A stretch of DNA of 64,000 bases, from contig NZ_CYUJ01000003.1 in assembly GCF_001299475.1 (NCBI RefSeq), positions 872,409 to 936,408 on the forward strand. Reading direction: 5' to 3'. The notes below the pieces were generated by a model. The model was given only the letters and a program-made list of their open reading frames with translations. It did no database searches and was not told the DNA's origin. Both the position numbers and the translations under genes were made by a program. Source of the stretch: Neofamilia massiliensis (GTDB lineage Bacteria; Bacillota; Clostridia; Tissierellales; Peptoniphilaceae). Positions within the stretch are counted from its first letter, which is position 1, and each line of letters starts with the position of its first letter. This document shows positions 7,725 through 15,100 of this stretch, in pieces.

Positions 7725-9149
7725 ATGCCATTAAATATTGAACCAAAAGAAGTGTTTTCTTGGTTTTACGAAATAAACCAAATACCAAGATGTTCAGGAA
7801 ACGAAAAGGGAGTATCAGACTTTTTAGTAAACTTTGCCAAGGAGAGAAACTTAGAATACATCCAAGACGAAGTTAACAACGTAATTATAAAAAAACCAGC
7901 AAGCCCTGGCTACGAAAATTCAGACCCAGTAATAATCCAAGGTCACATGGACATGGTTTGTGTAAAAACAGATGACTCAGACCACGACTTTTCTAAAGAC
8001 CCAATAGATATGTTCGTAGACGGCGACCTATTAAAGGCCAACAAGACCACCCTTGGTGGAGATGACGGCATGGCAGTAGCCTACGCACTGGCAATTCTAG
8101 ACGGCGACTACAAGCACCCAGCCCTAGAAGTCCTAATAACAGTTGAAGAAGAAACAACTATGAAGGGGGCAGGAGCCATAAAAGAAGGCATGCTTACAGG
8201 CAAAAAACTTTTAAACATTGACTCAGAAGAAGAGGGAATCTTTTTAGTATCGTCAGCAGGTGGAAATACTGTCCACACCATTTTTAAAAAGGACTATCAA
8301 GACTTTGATGCAAAGTCCTATTTAATATCAATAGGCGGCCTAGAAGGTGGCCACTCTGGTATGGAAATAAACAAGCAAAGAGGAAACGCAAATATTATTC
8401 TCTTTAGACTTTTAGACAGGGCCAGACAAGAAGGAGAAATTAGACTTGGCTCAGTAAAAGGTGGTAGCAAACACAACGCCATTCCATCAACAGCCCAAGC
8501 CCAAGTTTATGTAAAAGATTCAGCTAGCATAGAAGCAATAAAAGACCTATTTAAAGAAATCAAGGGAGAATTTACAGCAGTTGATCCTGACCTATCACTA
8601 ACTATAGAAGAAAAATCTGGAGCAAAGGCATTTTCAAAAGATCTTACAGACAATATAATTGACTACTACAACCTAGTTCCAGACGGAGTAATAGCTATTT
8701 CAAACTCAATTAAAGGCCTGGTCCAAACATCACTAAACAATGCAGTAATAGAAGACCATGAAGATGAAATTCTTCTAATAACATCAGTAAGGTCATCAGT
8801 AGAATCCCAATTAGACAAGGTAGCTAGAACTTTAGAAATTCTAGCAAATAAAGCAGGTGCAACCTTTGAAGAAGTAGAAAGATACCCAGCTTGGGAATAC
8901 GAAGAAGACTCAAAACTAAGAGACATAGCCCTAAAAACCTACGAAGATATGTTTAAGGAAAAGGCAACCTATACAGCAGTTCACGCAGGCCTAGAATGTG
9001 GCTTACTAAAAAAAGTTCTAAAAGACACTGAAATGATCTCCTTTGGTCCAAACATGTGGGACGTCCACTCACCAAAAGAGAGAATATCAATAAAATCAAC
9101 CCAAAGAGTCTTTGACTTTACAGTAAAATTATTGGAAAATTTAAAATAA
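7725..9149 (+). CDS. pepD: Aminoacyl-histidine dipeptidase (peptidase M20C)
   Basis: 474 residues, the usual size for PepD. Metal-binding motifs are visible: IIQGHMDMVC (His/Asp), LGGDDG (bridging Asp), VEEETTMKGA (catalytic Glu pair) and the later NIDSEEEG. It is a cytosolic zinc dipeptidase that opens Xaa-His and other dipeptides. Strong SD (AGGAGG) precedes the ATG and a strong terminator follows, so it is monocistronic. Fits a peptide-fermenting lifestyle together with pepT at 15-16 kb. Confidence 0.94.
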   Translation: MPLNIEPKEVFSWFYEINQIPRCSGNEKGVSDFLVNFAKERNLEYIQDEVNNVIIKKPASPGYENSDPVIIQGHMDMVCVKTDDSDHDFSKDPIDMFVDGDLLKANKTTLGGDDGMAVAYALAILDGDYKHPALEVLITVEEETTMKGAGAIKEGMLTGKKLLNIDSEEEGIFLVSSAGGNTVHTIFKKDYQDFDAKSYLISIGGLEGGHSGMEINKQRGNANIILFRLLDRARQEGEIRLGSVKGGSKHNAIPSTAQAQVYVKDSASIEAIKDLFKEIKGEFTAVDPDLSLTIEEKSGAKAFSKDLTDNIIDYYNLVPDGVIAISNSIKGLVQTSLNNAVIEDHEDEILLITSVRSSVESQLDKVARTLEILANKAGATFEEVERYPAWEYEEDSKLRDIALKTYEDMFKEKATYTAVHAGLECGLLKKVLKDTEMISFGPNMWDVHSPKERISIKSTQRVFDFTVKLLENLK

Positions 9150-9162
9150 GAATAGAAGTATG

Positions 9163-9191
9163 AGATCCTAGAAATCCTAGGATCTTTTTTT
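9163..9191 (+). terminator. Terminator after pepD
   Basis: AGATCCTAG / CTAGGATCT stem with a five-base loop and a T-run. Confidence 0.9.
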
Positions 9192-9242
9192 ATCTTATAA
9201 AACTCCCAAAAAGGGTAAGATAAAAATAAAAAAGGAGCTAAG

Positions 9243-9833
9243 ATGAAAAAGTTTTTAAAAATACTTGCCCTGGGTTTGGGGCTTACAATTTTATCTGTTG
9301 CCTGTAAGACGGCTGACGATTCTGCCATAGAGGCCTTGCTTTTAGATGATGCTTTTACATTTTTACTAACCAAGGACTCTAGGACTTTGAAAAAGGGGGA
9401 CCTAATAAGTCTTTCCTTTGATGAAGATGTAGAAATGAGTCTTGGCCATAAGTATAGGATAAAAATTGCAGAAGGCATAAGAGAATCCTATCCCTACCAA
9501 GGTTCAGGGGAGGAAATTTTAGAAGACCTGGGAATAGCTAAGGAAAAAATAAGCTTAGACCAGGCCCTGGCCCTTAAAGAATATTTATCTGACAAGATTA
9601 CTATAATAGACGTTAGGACTCCAGAAGAATACCAAGGCGGCCACCTGCCTGGAGCCATTAATATTCCAGTAGACAACCTTGCAAATGAAATAAGAGAAGA
9701 CTTGGACCAAGTTATTGTCGTCTACTGCCAAAGTGGGAGAAGATCTGAGGCTGCAAGTGAAATTTTAAAAGACCTAGGCTACAAGGTGGTATTAGATGGC
9801 GGAGGAATCTCTTCCTACAAGGACCAAGTGTGA
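9243..9833 (+). CDS. Rhodanese-domain lipoprotein
   Basis: 196 residues. A lipoprotein signal ends in the lipobox LSVAC (Cys21). Residues about 25-95 form a small unknown domain, and the C-terminal 95 residues are a rhodanese domain: IIDVRTPEEYQGGHLPGA and the active-site loop VVYCQSGRRSEA with the sulfur-carrying Cys. Rhodaneses move sulfane sulfur; outside the membrane the role is unclear. The truncated gene at 56189 is clearly related over the lipoprotein leader and the unknown domain. A hairpin terminator follows. Confidence 0.87.
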   Translation: MKKFLKILALGLGLTILSVACKTADDSAIEALLLDDAFTFLLTKDSRTLKKGDLISLSFDEDVEMSLGHKYRIKIAEGIRESYPYQGSGEEILEDLGIAKEKISLDQALALKEYLSDKITIIDVRTPEEYQGGHLPGAINIPVDNLANEIREDLDQVIVVYCQSGRRSEAASEILKDLGYKVVLDGGGISSYKDQV

Positions 9834-9847
9834 AATAGGAATTTTTA

Positions 9848-9871
9848 AGGAGGTTTAGGCCTCCTATTTTT
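9848..9871 (+). terminator. Terminator, AGGAGG/CCTCCT hairpin, copy 1
   Basis: AGGAGG pairs with CCTCCT around TTTAGG, followed by ATTTTT. The same 18-base core recurs at 13335-13352. Confidence 0.8.
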
Positions 9872-9982
9872 GTGAAAAAGTCTATGATAAAATAAAGAAA
9901 AGAAAATTTTTTTGAAAAAAGCTGTAGTAATTTTCCAAAGTCAAACGATGTATAGGTGAAGGGACAAATTTTAGGAGATTAA

Positions 9983-10540
9983 ATGTTAGTTATATATCTA
10001 GGAATGATAGATGGCGAGGAAGAAAAAAGTATTTTTGAGAAAGTCTATGTAGAGAACCTAAACTTTTTTCTAAACTATGCCAACAAGTTTTTATCAGACA
10101 GGACCCAGGCCCAAGAAGCAGTTCACGAGGCCTTCCTTTACCTGCTAGAAAACTCAGAAAACTACTTTAGACCTAATAAAGAAGAAATAAAAAAACTGAC
10201 AACAACAATAATTAAAGGCAAGTCCATAGACATCCTAAGAAGAGAAAATAAATTTATAAAAAATGACCTTGAAGACCTAGAAAACTATTTGCCAGCGCCA
10301 GGTCCCAGCCTAGATGAAAGGCTAATTGAAGAAGAAAAAATAAAAGACCTGGCCCAGGCTTTAAAATACATAGACCCAGAGGCCAAGCAAATACTCCTAA
10401 TGAAGTACCTAGAAAAAATGTCCTATGTGGAAATTTCAAAAATCCTAAATATAGAAGTAAGAACAGCCCAAACCAAGGCCTTTAGGGCCAAGAAAAAGCT
10501 TAGAAAAATCCTAGAAGCAGGTGAAGAAGACAATGAATAA
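9983..10540 (+). CDS. ECF-type RNA polymerase sigma factor (copy 1)
   Basis: 185 residues with sigma region 2 (about 20-85, including QAQEAVHEAFLYLLEN) and region 4 (about 125-180, with YVEISKILNIEVRTAQTKAF as helix-turn-helix). SD AGGAG precedes the ATG. The anti-sigma gene overlaps its end, the standard ECF arrangement. It is paralogous to the ECF gene at 37318. The target regulon and inducing signal are not visible, though its partner has an extracytoplasmic DUF4367-like domain, so an envelope signal is likely. Confidence 0.9.
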   Translation: MLVIYLGMIDGEEEKSIFEKVYVENLNFFLNYANKFLSDRTQAQEAVHEAFLYLLENSENYFRPNKEEIKKLTTTIIKGKSIDILRRENKFIKNDLEDLENYLPAPGPSLDERLIEEEKIKDLAQALKYIDPEAKQILLMKYLEKMSYVEISKILNIEVRTAQTKAFRAKKKLRKILEAGEEDNE

Positions 10541-11219
10541 AATAAGCGATAGACAATTTGATAGACTCCTAGAAGAGGCCCTAAGTCTAGACTTTAACAG
10601 CGAAATAGCAAATACTTCTAAAAGTCCATTTAATCCATCTCCAGACTTTCAAAATAAAATGGCTGAGCTTTTTAGGAAAGAAGATGCGAAAAAATTTAGG
10701 TTGAGTTCTGTCTTAAAAAAAGTTGCAGTGTTTTTCTTGGTCTCTGCTTCCATACTTGGAATATTTTTAGGAACAAACACTCAGGCCAGGGAGAGGATTT
10801 ATTCTTGGATTATTGAAGACTTTGGACTCTATAGTAGCTTTACAGCTGAAAAACCTAGCATAGATGAAGAAAGTCTAAGTTTAGATGACTTAAAAATAAA
10901 TTATATACCTGAAGGTTTTGACCTAAAAGAAGTTCAAGAGGGAAGGATTAATCTTATTTATCAATTTATAAATATGCAAAATAAAGAAAATTTTTTTATT
11001 GTACACTTTAGGCTTTTAGAAGAAAATCCAACAGAATCATTTTATGATACTGAAGATACAAGATTAGAAAATATAATTATAAGTGGAAGAGATGGATATT
11101 TTTGGCAAAAAAAGGAATTGACATCAATACTATGGAAGCAAAATTCTATAGAATGTAATGTCTACGGTAATTTAAATAAAGATGAAATAATAAAAATTGG
11201 AGAAAATATTTCTAAGTAG
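10533..11219 (+). CDS. Anti-sigma factor with DUF4367-like extracytoplasmic domain (copy 1)
   Basis: 228 residues from the ATG at 10533 (SD AGGTGA at 9 bases); a GTG at 10521 in the same frame is an alternative start. A cytoplasmic N-terminal part of about 65 residues is followed by one membrane segment (about 68-86) and an outer domain beginning RERIYSWIIEDFG, which is nearly repeated in the protein at 37856 (RDKIYSWIIEDRG). The outer part includes LDDLKINYIPEGF, typical of DUF4367 proteins. It overlaps the sigma gene and presumably sequesters it. The 3' half is more AT-rich than its surroundings. Confidence 0.83.
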   Translation: MNKISDRQFDRLLEEALSLDFNSEIANTSKSPFNPSPDFQNKMAELFRKEDAKKFRLSSVLKKVAVFFLVSASILGIFLGTNTQARERIYSWIIEDFGLYSSFTAEKPSIDEESLSLDDLKINYIPEGFDLKEVQEGRINLIYQFINMQNKENFFIVHFRLLEENPTESFYDTEDTRLENIIISGRDGYFWQKKELTSILWKQNSIECNVYGNLNKDEIIKIGENISK

Positions 11220-11274
11220 ATAAAAATCATACCCAATTTTTATATTAAAATTTTTTTGATAGGAGGTGAGAGAG

Positions 11275-11676
11275 ATGAAGAAAAAAATATTATTATTAAG
11301 TTCATTGGTGTTAATAGTTATTTTGTTTACAGTAAACTCTAATGTTAAAGCTTTAGAATTTAGTAATGATGAAGTATTGAGATGGGAAAATAATTACAAT
11401 ACGAACATAAGCTTATCAAAAAGAAACAATACAATTTATATCGATTCTATTGTTAAGGTAGATAATGTGAGTTCTTCTATCAGCGGAGGAGTTTATTTAG
11501 AAAGATACACTAATGGAAGATGGGTTAATGTGGCATCTTGGGTTATAAAGGGAAAAGGTAGTGCCATACTATCAGATTCTTACAAAGGAGTAAGTGGTGA
11601 ACTTTATAGGGCAAGACTATCTGCTGATGTAGGTGGAGAGAGAATTTCTGCAACATCAAATTCTGTAAGGCTATAG
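11275..11676 (+). CDS. Secreted protein, unknown
   Basis: 133 residues from the ATG at 11275, chosen because AGGAGG (11261-11266) sits at an ideal distance. Residues 1-28 are a signal peptide (Lys-rich start, hydrophobic core, cleavage near VKA). The mature part of about 105 residues looks all-beta, with alternating polar and hydrophobic residues and no cysteine. No family recognised. Codon use is AT-rich compared with the genes before 10.5 kb. First of four small secreted or membrane genes after the ECF/anti-sigma pair, which could be its regulator (inference). Confidence 0.72.
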   Translation: MKKKILLLSSLVLIVILFTVNSNVKALEFSNDEVLRWENNYNTNISLSKRNNTIYIDSIVKVDNVSSSISGGVYLERYTNGRWVNVASWVIKGKGSAILSDSYKGVSGELYRARLSADVGGERISATSNSVRL

Positions 11677-11745
11677 GATATTTGTGACAAAACAAATAAA
11701 ATGAAAGAGATAGATTTAAAAAAATTTATTAAAAAGGAGTTTAAT

Positions 11746-12390
11746 ATGAAAAAAATAATTGTTTTATTGTTAGTTTTTATTCTTACTCTATCACCGAGTA
11801 TATCTTTAGCTGCAGAAGGAAAAGAATCTGATGTAAAGATAACTTTTAATGGAAAAAATTATAAAATTGAATCAATACAAGTATCAGATAAATGGATTTT
11901 GATTCGAATTACAAATTTAAGCGACAATAAAATTCTTGAATCATATTTAAATTTAGAAAACAAAATCATTCAAATAGAGGAAAATCAGTATAGAATAATA
12001 GTGGAAAATGAAAATTATGTTGTACCATTTGCAGTTTGTACACCAGGTCAAACGAGAACAAGAACTATTAATATTTCGTTGTTTGATTTAAAAATGCAAG
12101 ATTACCAAAAAAAAGGTATAGATAGTGACATTGCTTTTTTAGCCTTATTAACTGGTGTGCTCACAGCTATAAATCCTTTAGCAGGCATTATCCCAGGATT
12201 TTTAAGCTCTACTATAACGGGGGGAGCAACATATGACTTATATATGTCATATAAGAATGGAGACTTAAATAAAATAATCAGAGCAACTTATTATTATGAA
12301 TGTGTGGAAATGTCTGATTACGACCCTGGTTTTGATTATGGGGGTGAAAGCAAAGTCCCTATGTGGAAGTTGGTGGATATTAAATGGTAA
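11746..12390 (+). CDS. Secreted protein with a Gly-rich hydrophobic segment, unknown
   Basis: 214 residues from the ATG at 11746 (SD AAGGAG); the earlier in-frame ATG at 11701 has no ribosome site and would bury the signal peptide. Signal peptide residues 1-23 (ends SLAAEG). A polar beta-like region follows, then a long hydrophobic stretch (about 127-160) with TGVLTAINPLAGIIPGF and TGGATY, reminiscent of membrane-inserting Gly/Ala-rich helices. Two Cys are widely spaced. No family recognised; a bacteriocin-like or surface role is only a guess. Overlaps the next gene by 7 bases. Confidence 0.68.
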   Translation: MKKIIVLLLVFILTLSPSISLAAEGKESDVKITFNGKNYKIESIQVSDKWILIRITNLSDNKILESYLNLENKIIQIEENQYRIIVENENYVVPFAVCTPGQTRTRTINISLFDLKMQDYQKKGIDSDIAFLALLTGVLTAINPLAGIIPGFLSSTITGGATYDLYMSYKNGDLNKIIRATYYYECVEMSDYDPGFDYGGESKVPMWKLVDIKW

Positions 12391-12668
12391 AAAAGCTTTT
12401 ATCATTAATTAAAGTTTTGATATTCTTTGCTAGGTATATTATTGCCTATGGTTTTCTTATTTTTATATGGAAGTATGATTTATTTGCTAAAATTCTATAT
12501 AGTGAGATTAATGAAAACACTATAAACTTTGCTTCTTTTCTAACTTATTTTTTGACATTTGGCCTTTTAATTAAAACTATCTTAGCATTTTTCCTAGGAG
12601 TAGAAACAGCTGAAACTAAGGTTGTTAAGGACTTTAATAGTCTAATAAAAGACAAACGTGTTTCATAG
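12384..12668 (+). CDS. Small two- or three-span membrane protein, unknown
   Basis: 94 residues with hydrophobic segments at about 7-29, 48-70 and part of a third, and a Lys/Asp-rich tail. It overlaps the end of the preceding secreted-protein gene, so the two products are made together. By position it might protect the cell from, or help export, the preceding product (inference only). Confidence 0.62.
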   Translation: MVKKLLSLIKVLIFFARYIIAYGFLIFIWKYDLFAKILYSEINENTINFASFLTYFLTFGLLIKTILAFFLGVETAETKVVKDFNSLIKDKRVS

Positions 12669-12698
12669 ATATTACAAAAACACAGAGGAGCCAAGCCG

Positions 12699-13118
12699 AT
12701 GAAGAAAAAGACAAAAATACTAATACTAGCAGGTCTTGTTTTGTTTGGAATTCTATACAAGCCAGTTAAAAACCGCATAGAAATTGCAAGGGCGCCTGAA
12801 AAAATTTTAGTCCTAGGCCAGAGGGTTGATGAGTATGGAGTTAATTTTAACAGACAAATTAAAGATCCAGAAAAAGTTACTGCCTTTGAAAACTTTTTTG
12901 ACCAAGCTGTCTTTCAACAAGGTTGGAAGGGAGAGCTAGAAGGCTCAGACCTTGTTAGCTACATTATTTACAATGAGGGACTCTATTCCTATTGGTTTGA
13001 TATATGGTTTGAAGAAGATGGTGGGGCCACGGTAGTAAGGTCTGATATGGACGACCCTGATTTTTGTAAATTGACTGAGGACCAGACACGAGAGTTAAAA
13101 GAAATTGTCTATGATTAG
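12699..13118 (+). CDS. Membrane-anchored small protein, unknown
   Basis: 139 residues, starting MKKKTK with an N-terminal hydrophobic anchor or signal (about 5-20). The remainder is acidic and has several Trp/Tyr (QQGWKGELEG, SYWFDIWFEEDGG). No family recognised. SD GAGGAG precedes the ATG. Codon use here returns to the GCC/GAC/CTA-rich style of the core genes, unlike the three genes before it. Confidence 0.7.
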   Translation: MKKKTKILILAGLVLFGILYKPVKNRIEIARAPEKILVLGQRVDEYGVNFNRQIKDPEKVTAFENFFDQAVFQQGWKGELEGSDLVSYIIYNEGLYSYWFDIWFEEDGGATVVRSDMDDPDFCKLTEDQTRELKEIVYD

Positions 13119-13149
13119 GGAAAATGGAAAAAATAATAAGAAAAACAAT

Positions 13150-13314
13150 GGGGACACAGCTAAATAGGCCGTCGAATTCTAGCCAATCAATCTTCCCTAC
13201 GGTCGATTTCTTGGGAATTCTTGGCATGAGACCTGCAACAAAATCAAAGATTTTGGCTAGGGCTTCAAATATCCCAACTATTTTTTATGGGGACACACCT
13301 AAAGGAATGTCCCC
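13150..13314. repeat. REP-like palindromes, cluster 1
   Basis: A complete copy lies at 13289-13314 (GGGGACACACC ... GGAATGTCCCC) and a half copy at 13150-13160 (GGGGACACAGC). Read on the minus strand the full copy matches the three copies at 23.9-24.1 kb (GGGGACATTCCTT ... TGTGTCCCC). Such palindromes are commonly left by REP-associated tyrosine transposases. The 377-base gap 13119-13495 holds only these, the terminator at 13335 and the left end of the IS element; a 70-residue reading frame across it is not convincing. Confidence 0.75.
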
Positions 13315-13334
13315 TTTTGTTGTAAAATTACTTT

Positions 13335-13360
13335 AGGAGGTTTAGGCCTCCTATTTTTTT
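13335..13360 (+). terminator. Terminator, AGGAGG/CCTCCT hairpin, copy 2
   Basis: Same core as 9848-9865, followed by seven T. Lies just left of the IS200-type element. Confidence 0.75.
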
Positions 13361-13364
13361 GTAA

Positions 13365-14060
13365 GAAGAAAACCCCCAGTTAGACTGGGGGTTCAGTATA
13401 GCTTTAGCGATGAAAAACCAACAAAAAACCTCCTATGATATATAATTAAATTGTAGTTCGCCAACTGCAATAAAAAATATCAAGGAGGTAAGAAAATGTC
13501 ATCAATAAATGACAAACATAGTTTATCACATACAAAATGGAACTGTAAATACCATATAGTATTTGCACCAAAATATAGGAGAAAAGAATTTTACGGAAGC
13601 AAAAGATTAGAAATAGGACAAATACTTCGAGAATTATGTAGCTGGAAAGAAGTAAACATAATAGAAGCGGAAGTATGCCCAGATCATATTCATATGTTAG
13701 TAGAAATACCACCAAAACTATCAGTATCAAGTTTTATGGGATTTTTAAAAGGAAAGAGTAGCATAATGATATATGAAAGATGGGGAAATTTAAAATATAA
13801 ATACAGAGGAAGACAGTTTTGGTGTAGAGGATATTATGTAGACACAGCAGGTAAAAATGCAAAAGCAATCCAAGAATATATCCAAAACCAATTAAAACAA
13901 GATCAGTTAAGCGAACAACTAACATTTGATGTAGTTGACCCTTTTAAAGGGTAGCAAGTAGAAGTTGCAAGTGGCGGACTAACCAACGCCATTGAGGCGT
14001 GGCTGGTAATACAGGCCCTTTGGGCCGCATGAGAAAAACCCCCGGCTACGCCGGGGGATG
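13365..14060 (+). mobile_element. IS200/IS605-family element (IS200 type, tnpA only)
   Basis: A TnpA gene flanked by subterminal hairpins: left AACCCCCAGT/ACTGGGGGTT at 13371-13393, right CCCCCGGC/GCCGGGGG at 14039-14057, the latter preceded by further small palindromes. No terminal inverted repeats or tnpB, as expected for IS200. These elements move as single strands with Y1 transposase. Exact ends are approximate. Confidence 0.85.
13496..13954 (+). CDS. tnpA: IS200-type transposase TnpA (Y1 family)
   Basis: 152 residues, intact. The opening KWNCKYHIVFAPKYRR, the HUH metal motif DHIHMLVEI (about residues 62-70) and the later nucleophile region (RGYYVDTAG) with catalytic Tyr are all present, so it looks active. 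SD AAGGAGG precedes the ATG. It catalyses single-strand excision and insertion of the surrounding element. Its AT-rich codon use differs from the core genes. Confidence 0.95.
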   Translation: MSSINDKHSLSHTKWNCKYHIVFAPKYRRKEFYGSKRLEIGQILRELCSWKEVNIIEAEVCPDHIHMLVEIPPKLSVSSFMGFLKGKSSIMIYERWGNLKYKYRGRQFWCRGYYVDTAGKNAKAIQEYIQNQLKQDQLSEQLTFDVVDPFKG

Positions 14061-14072
14061 ATTATTAAAATT

Positions 14073-14486
14073 TTATACAAAATCATTTTTAAAGACTTTT
14101 TTTCTGATTAAATAGTTAGATAAAAATGGCAAAATTCCTGACAGGACCTTGCTAACCATAAAGGAAAATTTCTTTGATAAAAACCTTCCAAAAAATTCTG
14201 ATGCGTACTTTATTACTAAATTTGCCATAACCATGCCTAGGACAAAGGTGCCTAGGTAGACGAGAAAACCCTTTAGGGTCCTCTGCTTATGGAAGACTAG
14301 CTTTGAGGCTATAAAGGTCCACAAAAATCCTACAATTAATCCTATAGAGTTAGCCACAATTATATCTAGGTCGACTACTATATAGAAGATGTAGGCTGTT
14401 ATAAAGTTTAAAAGAGATCCTGTAAAGGCTGCGACCATATATTTAACTAGGGTGAAATGGTCTTTTATTAATTCTTTTATTTTCAT
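14073..14486 (-). CDS. GtrA-family membrane protein (copy 2 of tandem pair)
   Basis: 137 residues with four membrane helices (about 13-33, 38-56, 72-92, 105-122) and the family pattern KYMVAAFTGSLLNFITAYIF and VGFLWTFIASKLVF. GtrA proteins are thought to flip lipid-linked sugars or serve in cell-wall glycan decoration. It is a close paralogue of the next gene upstream (14521-14934), the two forming a tandem duplication read leftward. No glycosyltransferase of the GtrB type is adjacent. Confidence 0.85.
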   Translation of the reverse strand: MKIKELIKDHFTLVKYMVAAFTGSLLNFITAYIFYIVVDLDIIVANSIGLIVGFLWTFIASKLVFHKQRTLKGFLVYLGTFVLGMVMANLVIKYASEFFGRFLSKKFSFMVSKVLSGILPFLSNYLIRKKVFKNDFV

Positions 14487-14520
14487 TTAATCATCCTTAG
14501 CATTTATTTTTCTTAAAATC

Positions 14521-14934
14521 TTAAAGAGAGGCAGACTTAAAAATTTTCTTTCTCAAAATATAGGAAACTGCAAAGGGCACAATTCCCGACAAGAGCTTGC
14601 TTATTAAAAAGGATATGTTCTTTGCGAAAAACTTTATAAAAAATCCTGATGCCAGCTTTATTATAAGGTTGTCTAAGACCAAGCCTAGGAGAAAGGTTCC
14701 TAAATAAACTAAAAAGCCCTTTAAGCTGTGGTTCTTGTGGAAGACAATTTTTGAGGCCAAAAAGGTAAAGAGAAAGCCAACTATAAGGCCAGTGGTGTTT
14801 GAAAAAATTAGATTTTTATCTAGGCCTAGATAGAGGACATAGGCCGTTATAAAGTTTAGTACATGGCCTGCAAAGGCTGCTGCCATATATTTAATTAGGG
14901 TCATGTGGTCGATTATTAGGTCTTTAACTTTCAT
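14521..14934 (-). CDS. GtrA-family membrane protein (copy 1 of tandem pair)
   Basis: 137 residues, four membrane helices, with the same length and the same motifs as its neighbour (KYMAAAFAGHVLNFITAYVL, VGFLFTFLASKIVFHK). First gene of the minus-strand pair, 34 bases from the second. Likely role: translocating a polyprenyl-linked sugar across the membrane, by analogy with GtrA (family knowledge). The duplicates might form a heterodimer (inference). Confidence 0.85.
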   Translation of the reverse strand: MKVKDLIIDHMTLIKYMAAAFAGHVLNFITAYVLYLGLDKNLIFSNTTGLIVGFLFTFLASKIVFHKNHSLKGFLVYLGTFLLGLVLDNLIIKLASGFFIKFFAKNISFLISKLLSGIVPFAVSYILRKKIFKSASL

Positions 14935-15061
14935 AGTTTTTCGTCTTTCCTTTAAAGTACTTACATAAAATCTTTATTACAATTTTAAGATAGGATTAAT
15001 AACAAAAACTTATTAATCTTAATTACACTATAACAAGCTTTCCCTAAGATTGCAAATGAAA

Positions 15062-15093
15062 TAAAAAAGTACCAGCTCAAGGCTGATACTTTA
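15062..15093 (-). terminator. Terminator of pepT
   Basis: On the minus strand AAAGTATCAGCC, short loop, AGCTGGTACTTT then T-run. Confidence 0.8.
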
Positions 15094-15100
15094 AAAAATT

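Noticed and set aside
7570-7788. Minus-strand 72-residue hydrophobic frame before pepD
   Set aside because: Lies in AT-rich intergenic DNA and the pepD start; Phe/Leu richness reflects base composition.
13124-13336. 70-residue reading frame after the small membrane protein
   Set aside because: Weak start, composition unlike a protein, and it crosses the REP-like palindromes; best explained as repeat sequence.
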